Positions 34,501 through 47,169 are shown, counted from the first letter of the stretch. The stretch: DNA of 64,000 nt from Toxoplasma gondii ME49 (GCF_000006565.2 NC_031477.1:2760043-2824042), one strand, 5' to 3'. The notes: a model not told the origin generated them from the letters alone. Translations and numbers: made by a program.

Positions 34501-37500
34501 CAGTTCAGCTGGACAGGGTCGACGTGAGCGAGCGGCGCTTCGGTCGGAGAGAACAGAAGACGGAAGAGCGGGCGCATCTCGCTCTTGACCTGAACGCAAA
34601 AGCAAGGCAGAAGTCAGCGAAAAGCTTCGGTTTCCATTCTGCAGCCATGCGAAGAAGAGTGCAACCATCTTTCTTTGTCGCGGCCTCTCTCCGTGCTTCG
34701 CGGTTTAGGTCTGCTTGTCTATGTTGATCTCTAAAAACACAGGGACCTCTCAATCACCTCAAGACGCCTTCTGCGTCGGCGGTTGCCCACCCCGGTTCGC
34801 CTCTACAGACTCCGACCTTGCGCTGGTGAGAGTCTCTCACGAACCGACTGCGTTTCACTCGTGGTGCGACAGGTTCTGAAGCATGCTCTGGAACAGATTT
34901 GTGTCTCTTTCCTGCTCGCGAAGCGTCGCTGGCAGTCCAGCGAAGCTGGTGCCGCCTTCGCCTCTCCGTCTGTCTCTTCTTCGCACGCAGTACCTGGAGA
35001 AGCGCGACCGCGCGCGTGAGGGCAACCGCTTCCAGAATATGAGTTCGATGCAGGAGAACGAGGAGCGCCGTTGCTTCTTCTTCGCTTGCCAGTGTGAGAA
35101 GCGCCGGACGAACGCGCGTCTGCAGAAACAGACTGGTGACGCCACCCTCAAAGCTCAGCAGCGCCTCCCTCTCTTCGTCGTCCTCCGTCCGGTCTTGGGT
35201 CTTCTCCTCACCCGCTCCTGCTGCTGCTGCTCGAACGCCCTCTCTTTCTCCTTCACCCACACCGACAGACGAAGGCTCTTCGAGAAGACGCTGCACGCCG
35301 CCGCTCTGCCGGATCGACGGACTGTCGCGACCCGCGACGGGCAGCGACAAGACCCCACAGATGTCGGAAGCTCGGACTGGAGTCAGGGAGAGGGCGAGGC
35401 CGCACTGCATGCGTCTCCGCGAGAGACAAGTTTCCGCGTTCGCGCGTCTCGCTCGACAGCGGCGCTGCCCCAGGGAGGTGCCGGAGAGGACCTCGAGGAG
35501 ACAGACAGAGGCGACAACGGTTGGAGGCATGGCAGAGAGGGAAGACGGACGCAGAGAGAGAAACAGAGACTCTACGTCTTGAAAGGGAGACGGCTCCTCT
35601 TCGCTGCATCCGTCGACGCGGTCCTCCCATACTTTCGGCGAGTCGCGGCCTGACGCCCAAGCATCCTCGCCTTCGACTGTACGTACACCTGCAGCGGACG
35701 CATCCCAAGCCCCCAGGCGGTGGACCATCATTTTGAGCTTTCCCTCGACTGTCTCGCTGCCTTCGAGGCTAAGGCTTATTGGCCGCCTCTCGCTTTCTCT
35801 CGCTTTCTTTGATTCCTTTACTCCCTCCGTCGGACAACCTTTCGAGTGACGAGACAGCGCATCTGCCGATCCCTGGGTGGCTGCTGCGTCTTTGATTCTC
35901 TTCAAAAACAAGCCAGCGACAGCAGAAGGACTCTCACGCTCCAGCTTGTCTGCCCATAGACATGCGTCCTCGTCCTCGTCCTCTTCTTCGCGCTCGTCTG
36001 TATCTTCGGGTGTATCGTCTTTGGAAGAGTCGCGAGTGGTTTCGCCGTCGCTGAGAGTCTCGTTTCTCTCCGACTTTGATTTCGGCAACGCCGCCCGCGT
36101 CCGTTCCACCTCCCGCACCGCTGCCACCGCCTCACCTGCTCGCTGGGAGGCAGCGGAAATGTCGAGGAGGAAACGAGGAATTCTGCGTCTTCCTTGGCTC
36201 CATTCTCGAGTTCCGTTTGCCTCTTCTCTTGCCTCTGTTGTTTCTGCCCTCGCTGCTGCGTCGCCTCCTGCGTCTCCACTTGTCTCTCTCAAGAAGACTT
36301 GGATGTCCACGGGGAAGCCGCGCACCTCGCCGAACCGCATGCAGCGGTCGAGGGCGAGGAGCACAGGCTGGAAAGCGCAGGAAAGAAGGAATTTCCAGAG
36401 GCGCTCCAATACGCCGTCGCGGGCCGTCTCGGCGGCTTGCAGCCTCGCCAGTCCCTCGATGAAAAACGCGAGGCCAAAGTGAGCGCCCTCCGCTGACGCG
36501 AAGATCCTGACGGATCTCGAGGCAGCGTCAACTCCCGGCTGCGCAGGCCTCACCCTGTTCAGCAGACGCCGCGTCGGCTCTGCACCCGCGAAAGAGAAGA
36601 ACGAAAAAGACTTCAAGACCTTCTCGACAGCCGCCGCGACACTCACCCAACATCTGAGGTGCTCGCGAATCTGGAGCAGCAGCGCTAGCAGCGTGAGAGG
36701 TCTCCCCACCTGCGCTGCCCTGTCGACGCTGTCTCTCCCCAAGGCCTCGTCGGCCTCGTCCACTGGCGCCACAGAGGGATGCGGCCAGCCGAGCGGCGGA
36801 AGCGGTCCTAGGCTGCGAAAGCTGGCTAGACTGTTGAATGCGTTTTTCACAGGCTCGACAGAGGCCGCGTCGAACGCGCCAACTTCTGCATGCAAGCTCG
36901 TCGTCTGCGCCTGCTGCAGATCGGAAAGAAGCGTCGACCACTGAAGCATCAGGAGATCGAGTCCGTGTCTCGTCGCCTCCAGACAGGCGCTCACACGCGG
37001 CCCGACCGCGGCTCGAAGACGCCGAAGCTGCAGCGCTGCAGAGTCCTCGAAGCGAGGCCTTTCGCATTTCTTTTCGAGAAAGTCGAGGAGGGAAAAGCCG
37101 GCCTCGCGCGCCTCGGAAGCGAAGCAGAGAGGCTCGAACGCGAGACTCGACAGCGCAGCGGAGAAGCGAGAGAGAAGGAGAACGGCAGACGCAGGACGCG
37201 AGAAGAAACGCAGAATCGAGGCTGCTGCCGAGGGAGACAGGTGCTCCACAGCGCCCAGATGCGCATTCGGGGAAAGGACGAGAGGAAACGGAGAACCGGA
37301 CAGGAATTCCGAGTCCGACGAACGGTTGACCTGAGACGCAGTCGCGCCAGGCGCCGACACACACCGCAGAAACACCGGCGAGGCGTCGAGACCGCCCAGC
37401 GCCAGAAGGACATGCTGCACAAGCCAGGCCTCGGGGACGACTCCAGAGAACGCATGCGTCTTCTCAGTCTGCGGCAGGTCGCGCATGCGAGGCGGAAAGC

Positions 37501-38265
37501 AAACCGACGGACTAGCGAACTGAAGCGCCTTCCCCGCGCCGCGCGCAGGCTCGAGAGAATCAAGAATCCCTGCATCTGCTGGCGGGTGAGAGGACAAAGA
37601 CGAGTCCGGAGGCAGCAACGCAGCGAGGGGCACCGCTGGCGACGCGAGATACGTCGGCGCGTCGACGCCACTTGAGCCGTCCTTCTCAAAGACCTCGATC
37701 TGCGTCGGTCGGAGACATGCCGCAGGCCTGCTCACGGCTGCATGCAAAAATGTGCCTGCGAGTCTCTCGCACTCTGTAGCTGCTTCTGTAAAGACATCTT
37801 CGTCTTCGCGTTCGACTGATTGCGCGGTCGCCTCCTGGCGAGCAGGCGTGGACTCCGCGCGCTCTTGAGGGAGAATCGCGAGGGTCGCGCCACCGCATGT
37901 GAGGTCCTCGCAGTCCTCTCCGAGTTTCGCCTTGCGATGCGCGAACGCGGGAGAAGGAACTCCGTTGCTCGAGCTTTCACCGAGCCGCGGTGCCTCGTCC
38001 TCAGAAGAAGCTGAGTCGAAGAAGTCCTCCAGATACGCTTCCAGTTGCTCGCGGCGCAACTCCTCCAGCTCCTCCACCGCTGCTCTCTCCTCCTCGCGCT
38101 TCTCCTCTTCGAGCCGCGACCGACGAGCCTCCCGCCGCTGAAAAACGAACAGTCGAGGCAAGAAGAAGGCCAACTCAGATGTCGCGTCAACACTAACGAG
38201 GCGCAAAACGCATGCACATGCCGCATCCTACATCTGCACATCTATGGCCCCCTATCTTCGCATCA

Positions 38266-38307
<42 letters not shown>

Positions 38308-38958
38308 AGCAAGCATTTACGTACAGGCGTAAAGGACCGACTCAGTGTCTGCACGGAGGAACCAAAGGCACACTCATGCATGTGCTAGTATATATACATG
38401 TATATATATAGTCTTATATATTATGAATGAATAGAAAGGTAAGGACAAAGAGGCAGGTTTAGCAGTCCCGTATAGGCGATTTATGCGACGGCTTGCTGAA
38501 GAATGTTGCTTCGCGACGAGGGGGTGACGCCATACCTCTCTGTCTCGTTGTAGCTGCAAAGCGATAACTTCGCCGCCGTCGGAGACAGGCTGTTGTGCGA
38601 GAGAGAGAAGAAGCAGCAGAAGGCCATACCGTTTTTCCTCCTCCTCCTTCTCTCGCGTCTGAAGCTGCGCTCCGGTTTCCCTCTTCGCAGCTCCGCTCTC
38701 GGGCAACGGAAGCGGAGGTACGCGGGGAGACACCAGCAGAGGCTCGTAGGGCGGCCTGAGGAAGGCTGCGAGACACCGTCTGAGAGAGGCCGCTTTGCCG
38801 ACCTGCTGCTGAGCTTCCAGGGAGAGCAGAAGCTCGGCAAACGCTTCTTTCACGTTCCCCGGATTTATCGTCTACGAAACAGAACACCGAACACGGCAGA
38901 TACACTCAAAAAAAAGTACGAGAACCATCTACTTGTATCTTTAATTTCATGCGCGTGC

Positions 38959-39019
<61 letters not shown>

Positions 39020-39676
39020 AATATATATATATATACATACATATGCATGTATGTACTAATTCTTCTGTCTGTCTCTGTATCATCCGTCTATGTAGGACAG
39101 GAAGGACAAGGTCGTGTGTGTGGAGTTGTGAAACGAGAGACGTCACTTCTCACTTACAGGTTCATACACGGGTGGATGCAGTCGTATATTTACATCGACA
39201 AATCTACAAATATATATATTCACGTATTTTATTTATTTTTTCATTTTATTTACTTCTGTTTATTTATTTTATTTAATTATTTATGCATATGTCAACGTCT
39301 CTCGTTGGAACGAGAGAAGAGAGCGTCGCCAAGAATCAAAGTTCTGTCTGCGCGCATCCCGCCTTGAGAGCAAGCAGGGCGAGTTCTCAGCACGGACTGT
39401 CTGGCCTCTTCGACTCACCCCGAAGGCATGAACGGCGCAGTTTGCCTTGGCGAACTGGAAAGCAGTCTCTGCGTTTCGTCTGACGATCTCTTCGTTTTCT
39501 TCTTCTTCGCGCGAGAGACGATCTTCCCTCTGTCGCGCCTCTTTTTCTTGGTCTTCCCGCTTCTCTGTCTCCGGCAAAGAGACCCCCAAGTAAGTTTGGA
39601 GAAGCCTGGCGACGAGGCGCCTCAGCAGCCTCTCGCGGTTCGCCTGCCGCGCAGTCTCGAATGCAGAAAATGACAT
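31520..39676 (-). CDS. Gamma-tubulin complex protein (Spc97/Spc98 family), GCP5/6-like
   Basis: Six minus-strand exons: 39676-39419, 38871-38536, 38137-34841, 34589-34437, 33293-32279 and 31917-31520 (TAG). They sum to 5457 nt, about 1818 residues. The exon 3 donor at 34841 (TTC|GTGAGA) is chosen because its phase fits exon 4; another donor at 34758 does not. GCPs assemble the gamma-tubulin ring that nucleates microtubules at spindle poles. Seen: Grip1 from about residue 433 (EAWLVQHVLLALGGLDASP) to about 840, including AFFIEGLARLQ and CMRFGEV. A Glu/Asp/Ser-rich insert follows, about 840-1200. Grip2 includes LMYSSIFAFLLELERSAS, the KLRGELCHLLFSLQRHAAFV helix and the family-typical C-terminal LDFSNFYS. 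Size and central insert favour GCP5/6 over GCP2/3/4; the exact orthologue is uncertain. Three introns carry TA repeats. Confidence 0.88.
38955..39045. repeat. TA microsatellite in GCP intron
   Basis: Alternating TA with ATAAAT interruptions, in the intron between 38872 and 39418. Similar runs lie at about 32080-32150 (intron 31918-32278) and at 38265-38306 and 38388-38420 (intron 38138-38535) of the same gene. Confidence 0.9.
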
Positions 39677-40494
39677 CTTTTAGCGTAGGGAAACTTCGAG
39701 AAAAAGGCAGACAGATCCGTCTTCTTCGCGCAAAGCGCCAACATCTCTCCCCCACAACCTTCCCTGCTGCTGCTCGCTGCGGAGGCCGGTCGACTGTCCG
39801 CCTTGGGGCTCTTCGTCTCCCCGCGCCGAACCAAGACGAGCCAAGAGAGACGAACGAGAGGCAGAGCGACACAGACGCATGCACCGCGTTTCGCGAAGCA
39901 GGACAAGGACACAGCCGCGCCTCCAGGTTGCTTCTCTCGACCGACGTCCGAGCGACGCGCAGGCAGGGAGGGAGCACGCGTATCGCCAGAGCGCCGCGAA
40001 GATTCGTTGGTGACAGAAAAGGCTATGGTTCGCGTTTTTCAACTGTTCTCTCGCAGGCCATATCCAGACGCTCGAAGACAAGGAAAGGCCGGGACTCTCC
40101 TCGCACTGCTCCTTTGCCTTCGTGTAGTAATGTCTCAGGTTCCCTCCGTTGTTCTCCTTCTTGCTGCGCCTCTCTCAGTCCTTCTCACGTTTCCTCGCTT
40201 GGACACAAAAACCTTCTTTTTCCGCGACGCCTTCTCCCTCTCCCGTGCTCTCTCCGCTTCCCTTCGCTTGCTCTGTCTCTCCCTTGTCCCCTTCTCTCAC
40301 TCAAGCCTCGCCACCGGTCGCCTTTCTCTCTCCTCTGCTGGGGAAATCGGTGGAGTTTCTGTCCTCGCCTCGACCGCCGTCTGCATGCACGCGCATGCAT
40401 GCGGAGCCGCGGGCACGGACAGAGAGGAACGTCTCCCTGCGCTCTCCCGAGACGAGGAGCCGCGAGACGAGCGGAGAGTGCAGAAAGCACTGGC
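39677..40494. other. Intergenic between YOS1 stop and GCP start
   Basis: An 818-bp gap between two minus-strand genes that must hold the YOS1 3' UTR and the GCP promoter and leader. A cluster of GCATGC words (40384-40410) is present. No additional gene is supported, although a long + ORF crosses it. Confidence 0.5.
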
Positions 40495-40728
40495 CTAGCC
40501 AAAGAGGAGCTCGAAGATGATGACGACGAGGTTCGCCACTACGAGGGGGAGTTTGAGGTAAGTTCTGACGGAGAAGAGAAAGAGCGAAATCTGCGACCGG
40601 AAGCCAGGGTCCCCCACCTGCGGCTTGTCCAGCCCCAGAGGACGGAGGAGACGAGGAGCGCTGAGGACAGCCGCGGCGTTCAGGAGAAGAAGAAAGCTCT
40701 CGAGGAGATGGAGGAGAGTAAACGCCAT
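40495..40728 (-). CDS. YOS1: YOS1/IER3IP1 homologue, ER-Golgi transport membrane protein
   Basis: Single-exon minus-strand gene, ATG at 40728-40726 and TAG at 40497-40495, 77 residues (yeast Yos1 85, human IER3IP1 82). Yos1 is a small integral membrane partner of Yip1/Yif1 needed for COPII-dependent ER-to-Golgi traffic. Seen: an N-terminal membrane helix beginning MAFTLLHLLESFLLLLNAAA, a short loop (ARLLRPLG-type: LSAPRLLRPLGLDK), the family motif SVRTYLKLPLVVANLV and a second hydrophobic segment ending FELLFG, the conserved C-terminus of the family. A purine-rich + stretch upstream (40729-41040) gives the usual pyrimidine-rich leader on the coding strand. It lies 818 bp upstream of the GCP start on the same strand and diverges from the CZIB gene. 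Confidence 0.93.
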   Translation of the reverse strand: MAFTLLHLLESFLLLLNAAAVLSAPRLLRPLGLDKPQVGDPGFRSQISLFLFSVRTYLKLPLVVANLVVIIFELLFG

Positions 40729-42262
40729 GGTGAGAATGCGAGACGGCGACTCGACGAGGCGCTGCGAGAGCAAGCAGAGGAGAAGAGAAAGACGGAGAGG
40801 AAAAGAAACCGAGGAAGCACGGGGGAGAAGAGGCGAAGACGAGGGAGAAGACAAGACGAAAGGACCGGAGAAGAAGAGAAGAAAGAAAGGCGGAAGAAGA
40901 GAGACCAGAGGCGAAAGACTCGAGAGGCAGAGACTCGCGAAAGGAAGAGAAAGGGAACAACGAGAGACGGCAAAGCGCAGAGGCGGGAGGAAAGAAACTG
41001 AGGCACAAGAGAGAGCGCGAGAGAAGTAAAAAGCTTCTCGCGTCAGTTCGCGATGGAGTCGCTTTTATTCTGTCTCCGTTCCTTCTCTCGTTGTGACGCC
41101 TCTCTTTCCTGGAGGCGCGCGAGACACCAAGGAACTCCTCGTCTGGCGAAGGCAGGGAGTTCCCCAGCGGCTGAATGGCGCACCTCTCGCAAGAACTCGG
41201 AAACTGCCGAGTGTAAAAGTTCAGAAAATGCGATAGTAACGGCGTCAAACCAAAGGCCTTCACACATTCGCTCTTTCTCCGACGAAAGAACGTTCGAGCG
41301 TCGGAGACGCTCTTGCCGGTGAGTCGTTGGAGAAGAGACCTCCTCCTCTGTCGGGGACATCGACCGCCGGAGAACGTTTGCGAAGAGGCCAGCAGAAAGA
41401 CGCGCTGGAGGCCAAAGGAAACGCAGGAAAAGAAGGAAAGTTATCCAAACGAGAAAGGATCAAGAGGCTTCGGAGAAACAACCGGGCCTTGTGTGCCGCT
41501 TGTGTAAGCCGCCAGAGGAAGTGCGAGGAAAGAAGGTGGAGGGAGAGCGACGTTAACGTTTTCTTCTCGGATGGAATGCATGGACACAAAACAAGCAGCA
41601 CAAGTATGGCCACATCCGGAGACAAGGAAGCCAGAAAAATTGCGAGACAGAGAAAGACATCAGAACTTCCGTAAAAGGCAAGAAACTCGCTGTTCCGGGG
41701 GGTGTCCGTGAGGTGTATGTACAGCGTAGCGACCCCCGTGAAAAGAGACCCCCGCCCTCGCATATATGCTGGAGATATGATTTTTTTCTCGATTTCAGGT
41801 TTTTCTTGAACTTTCAGGCACATCTTTTCGCGTATCTCTGGAGATTTAACCGACCCGGAGCAGACCCTTGCTTCTGTTGCTCTTTTTCAACGTTTACATC
41901 CCCTCCGTTTCCCTTCGTCGTTGCACACCGTATACACGAGAGCCTCGTCGTAGAACGCATTCTCGGAAGTCGCATGCACACCCGCGACAGTCGACATCGA
42001 CGGCTGTCCAATTGCAAGACACGAGTTTCTTCTTTCTTTCCTTTCGACCTCACTTCTATCTGTGCCTGTCGCCTTTCCCTCGTGCTTCTTCTGCAAGGCA
42101 CAGCGGTGAAACCCCCTCATCCCGCCTTCGCGACGTCGTTTCTCGGGCAATTCCCTGTCCTCTTTCGGCGGCCTTCGTCTTTCGCTTTCTACGTATTTTT
42201 TCGCGCGACGACTTCTTCTGGCTCCCCCATATTTCTCTTGTTTTCGCTTCCACTCTCCCACG
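40729..42262. promoter_or_regulatory. Divergent promoter region between YOS1 and CZIB
   Basis: A 1.5-kb head-to-head interval. The proximal 300 bp on the YOS1 side are GA-rich on + and the proximal ~230 bp on the CZIB side are CT-rich on +, so each coding strand has a pyrimidine-rich leader. No TATA-like element could be assigned. ORFs in between are not protein-like. Confidence 0.45.
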
Positions 42263-42803
42263 ATGGTGGTGATTCAGCTGCGTATGAAGGCCGATCTGGA
42301 AAACGTCGACAGCATCGAAATACCCGCGGGCCATACCTGGGTCCTTGACGGTCAGTCGCTCTCTGTACACCGGTGACCCAGTCTGCGCACGAAAAAAAAG
42401 AAACATGGGAGAGTTTTCTTCATCGTCTTTGATTCAACTCTTTCCTGAAGTCTCGCAGGCTTCGACTTCCTCTATTCAGGTTTCTGGGGGGTCTACATTC
42501 TCCTTGGATCCCCATAGGGAGGGGCAGTCAACGTTTCTGTCTGGTGTATATATATATATATATATATATACATCGTATCTCTCGGATGTGTATCCACATT
42601 TATGTTGGATTTATATAATATATATATATATATATATATATGCATCGTACATAAGTGCGTTGAACTCACATCTAGACGCGCGTCCTACACATCCATGGGC
42701 TTGTCCCAAATTTTTCGATTCGTTCTGCGGAGATTTACATACATGTTTGTGTAAATATTTTGTGCCATACATGCATGTATCCTGCATGTACAGATGCGTT
42801 ATC

Positions 42804-42843
<40 letters not shown>

Positions 42844-45759
42844 TATTTGTCCGTGTATTGATGCGTTGTGCGAGCACATAGTTGTATCTCTCTTTCTCTG
42901 TTGGCCAGTTGATGCATGCAATGCACTATCGATATCTCGTGGGCAGGGCGTCGTATGGAGAGATACTATGACGTCGCCATGGAACTTCGGATTGCATGCA
43001 GATGTAGAGGAGATGGAAAAACTACCTTGTGTTGATTCCTTCGCACGCGTCCGCGCGGTACAGAAGGAGAGGCAGCAGGACGCAGCACAGACAGCAGTCT
43101 CTGGGGCTTCCGCGGACAACGGAGATGCGGTAGCGGTGCGAACACTGGCAGAGAGCGTTCCTTTTTTTCGTTACGGCACTCACGAGGCGAGGAGGACCTA
43201 AACTTTTCGTTCTCTGGAGCATGCGTGGTTTCGTCTGTCTGAGAAACAATCCAGACGCCGTTCTCTCTTTCCTGTTCAGTGAAGCAAGCCGCGGGAGAAG
43301 AAGTTCGAGAGCGAGTTACTGTATCTGAATCTGAGACACAGGACATCCCGAACAGCAGGGGGTAGGCGATTGTTCGTGTCTTCTCTGGAGACGCGTTGTC
43401 TCTCGCTCGTCGTCTTTGACGCTTCTTCTTAAACTTGGATCTCCCTTGTTTCGCCATCCCATTGTTGCCTTCGTGATGCATGCTTCCTCGAGACAGGTTG
43501 CCTATAAACCGAGAGGCTCTTCTTCGTCGCTGCGTTCCTCGCTTCTCTTCTTCAGTTCGCGCACAGCTTGTTTCTGGATCGTTGCTTCTTTTCTTCCTCC
43601 TCTGTCGTTTTCTTCTTGTGAGAGGCATCACCTTTCGCGTCCTTTCCTTCCACTCTCCCTTTCGCATTTGTCTGTCGTTTCGCTGGAGTGCGACGGCTTC
43701 TCGACTTCCTCGACAAGGTTCGCGACACAGGCGTCGCTTGTCTTGGATTGCGGCCGGTCTGCGTTCCTTTCTCCTCTCTTCGAAAGTCTTTTTTCCGATT
43801 GTGTCTTCCCCTTATCGTCGTTCGTCTCGTCGTTCGTTTCTTCTTCCTTTCCTTCTCTTTTTTTCGTTTTTCCCCCCATTGTCGTCTTTCATTTTCTCCC
43901 TTTCGCTTTTCTCCTCTCTTTCTGTTTCGCTCTCCAGAACGGCGAACTTCGTCGTGCGGTGGGACGGCAGCAAGCAGGCTGCGACTCTCAATGTGCAGGA
44001 TGTAAGTCGCGTTCAGTGAGACTTGCGGCGGACATGGGGAGCCAGAGGACTGCGGACGGCGACAAACTCGACGCCGAGAAGCGCAGGAAGCAAGTCCAAA
44101 GGCGCAGACACTCGCGAAGTACAAGCAGCGAACGAAAAAGGATGACACAGCCGCACATCGACGGAGAGAGAAAGAAGGCAGAGGAACCTGACTGAGAGGT
44201 CCGAACGCAAGAAAAGAGAGAAACGTTCTCGAATGCGTAGCCATGTCGCCAAAGAAGGGAGGCCGCGCGGCTGGAGGTGATGCGACTCCAGGGCATCAGA
44301 GGAGAGGGCTCGTTCGTCGAAAACACACAACTCATAGAAACATGGAGACGAGGGATGCCAGCTTTCCTGTCTCCGCGATGTCGACAGGTAAAGAAGGTCA
44401 CGCGACGCACGTACACCGCCGAGGACAGCGGGAAATTCGTTTCCATCGTCGCTTTCGAATGTCGAGGGTAAGTCTCTTTTTTTCGCAGCTCTGTGGGGAA
44501 CCTGGATACTTGCTGGGCTTCATTCGGCCTGTCGGTCGTTTCTCCATCGCAAGTTCTTCAACGCCGCCGAGCAAAGCTCTTCTCAAACTCTTGCAAGCGA
44601 TCTGGCTCTCAGGGGACGGCGGGGGGGGGGAGGGGTCTGCAGTCCCAGAGATGAACTCTGCGTCGTTCGCTGCTTCTGTAGCCTTAGCAGGAACCTCTCG
44701 TCGTCACTCCCCTTGCAGTTATGTCTCGCTCTGCAAATGCATGTACATATATATATATATATATATATATTTGTAATATATGCGTGTCAATATTTTCCTC
44801 TGCTTGGATGTCTCTGCATATCGCTATATATATATATATATATGTTTTGTTTTTGTGTGTTGTGCATCGATGTCTACATGAGTGCCTCTGCATGCATTTG
44901 CGCTGGGGTTTGTCTCTGTGACTTTGTTGTATCACGAAGTCGGTTGCTTCCACGCGAGTGTCTGAAGAAGGGACATTGTTGCGTTCCGACCGAGATGACT
45001 TGGAGATGGAATACATCTATAGATATGTCTTTACGTAACATCTTGTGTTAGAAGCTGGGGGTGTGCGCGTGGAGATGTGCAGACGCTTTAGAATCCTGGA
45101 TTTCTTTGCATGTTTCCTGTATTTCAGCCTGGAACCTGTGCGGTGGTACCCGGCAGACGGTTACATCGTGAAGAGCAAACGAGCGACGTTCAAGGATGCC
45201 GACCTCTCGGAAGACTGGGCTGAATATGACCAGGTGATAGAGCAAAGTATTTGGCCGCGTAGAATCCAACGAGAGCGGACCAAGTTGTTTTGTCACTTTT
45301 CCTCGCTGCCTCCATCTCTCGGTTGTCCACTTTTATATTTGAAGCTGAGATTCGCGGCCGCTCCTTCTCTTCACTTTTTCTCTGCTTCTCCACCTCGCGA
45401 CTCGGGGCGTCGCTGGCCTGATGTTTGTCGTCGAGCATGCCTTTCTCTGTCGCTTGCTGTCGACTGTCTGCGCGCAAATGCTCTGCGGTCCAAAAAAAAA
45501 CAAGGAAAGGACTGAAATCGAGTAAACGTCGTAGACGCAAATTCGCAGGTTCGCAACTTCAGCAACTGTGTTTTCTCTCCACCCTGTCGTGTATTCGATC
45601 TTCGTTTTGACAAGGTGAAAACAAATGCGACAGCGTGTCTCGCGTCTCCGTTCGCTTTCTAAACACACTCAGGCATCCCTGGGTCTCTTTTTTTTTCAGG
45701 ACGCCAATCTGTCGCTCGGCATCTACAACGTGGAATGGCAATTCCAAGTGTCTCGATGA
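42263..45759 (+). CDS. DUF866/CZIB-family protein lacking its CxxC motifs
   Basis: Six exons fit in phase: 42263-42350, 43280-43361, 43938-44001, 44388-44467, 45128-45233 and 45700-45759 (TGA). They total 480 nt, 159 residues, against 160 for human CZIB (C1orf123). Seen: MVVIQLRMKADLENVDSI at the start, NSRGTANFVVRW across the exon 2/3 junction, TAEDSGKFVSIVAFECRGLE (human NAEDNENFKTIVEFECRGLE-like), YPADGY, DWAEYDQ and the terminal GIYNVEWQF. The family normally binds one zinc through two CxxC pairs. Here the first pair falls in VKQAAGEEV and the second in VVRWDGSKQ, with no cysteines. The fold is probably retained but zinc binding lost. The function of the family is poorly defined. Introns 1 and 4 contain TA microsatellites. 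Confidence 0.9.
42544..42842. repeat. Three TA microsatellite runs in CZIB intron 1
   Basis: Alternating TA runs at about 42544-42572, 42612-42642 and 42806-42842, separated by unique sequence, all in the first intron (42351-43279). Two more runs occur in the fourth intron at about 44742-44775 and 44824-44844. Confidence 0.9.
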
Positions 45760-47169
45760 GAGTCCATGTTCTGTGTTTTCTGTCAACGTCCTCGCTGGAT
45801 CTGTTCTCCTCCACTCGGCTTGCTTTACGCCACCTTCCTCAGCATGTCGCGTTCTTTCGCTTTATCACGGCGACCTCCTGCCGTCGCGGCCGCTGCCCGG
45901 ATTGGCTTGCGGCACTGGCCTAGATTTTTTGTATCAACGATACGAAGCCGTCACGAGTTTCGATCGGCTGGAACCGAAGAACAGATTCGCACTGCTGACC
46001 TTGGCTTGCCTGCGCATGTTTCGCGTCCTAGCTCGGGCGCTGTAAGAGTTTTTTTCCTTTCTGCGCTTCGTCTGGACCGTCCGCCGTCTCGAGCTGAGTG
46101 ATAGCCGAAGCCCCTTCAAGAATGCCTACACCCTTTCACAAGGAGCCTCCACCATTTCACAGCATGGTCCACTCTCTCACTGCTGCTGAAACGCTTTCAC
46201 AAACGTCCCTGTTCTCTCTAGTTTTCTTCCGTTCACTCGCAGCGGCGCGGCAGCACCTGCGCATGTTTTTCACACTTGCTGCTTCCGTTCATCTCTGCAA
46301 GGTGGACTTCGTTAGTCTCAACTCCAGATATACAGTCGTTGACTCCTGCGAATTCAATCGCAGTCTTCACTATCATATACGATGTTTTTACTGCTCCGCG
46401 CAGTCAACCAGATGCAGTTAGGAACGGTCGTTCACCGTCAGACACACCGCTCGCTTGCTTCGCGGCCGTGGCTGTTCTTGGTGCAGCTAAAGGCTTTCTT
46501 TTAGCGATAGGTGCCGGGGCTTGTTCTCTGTCGATAGCAGAATGTCTTCCGGGTCTATCACCATCCACCAACGAATGTCGCCTTCACCACAAAGATGTCT
46601 GTGATTTTGTATGTTCAACAATCGAGCCTGACACTCACTCTCACGCAGCGGTGTATTCTGCCTTCGTTCTTCTGAATGACCTGCTTCTCTCATGTCACAT
46701 CGAATTCCACTGTGTCTCTGTTTCAACCTCTCTCTCCTCGGCGTTGAAACAGGTTGCCCACAGAAGTATATCTGAACGCGTCTTCAGACAGTGCGATCAA
46801 TACACACAACCGAACCAACAATGCTCGCTATAACATAAATTTTGAGCTAAACGCGAAACAGTGAATGTGCCACTGTGGCGTATTTTACAGGGTAGAGACA
46901 GAGTGTATGCCACCCGCATCCGCAACCTCTTTTTCCATCGTGCATCGATTCGAAATCTCCCTTTGCAACTCTCACTCATCCCTACCTGATCTGCATATCT
47001 CGGATTTGTATCCTTACACAAATATACTCACTCTGCATCATTTCTTCTAATCTACAGAGCGATGTTCAGTGGTTTTCAAATACGTGATAGATATCTCTGC
47101 CTCGTCTGTAGCCTTGCTGCCATATATATAAATATAAATATATATAAATATATATATATATATATAAAT

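Noticed and set aside
39661..41001. 446-codon + ORF
   Set aside because: Antisense to the GCP leader and to the whole YOS1 coding region. Its Arg/Glu-rich composition is that of reversed pyrimidine-rich sequence; YOS1 on the other strand is clearly conserved.
46276..46833. 185-codon + ORF downstream of CZIB
   Set aside because: No motif; probably 3' UTR or intergenic sequence.
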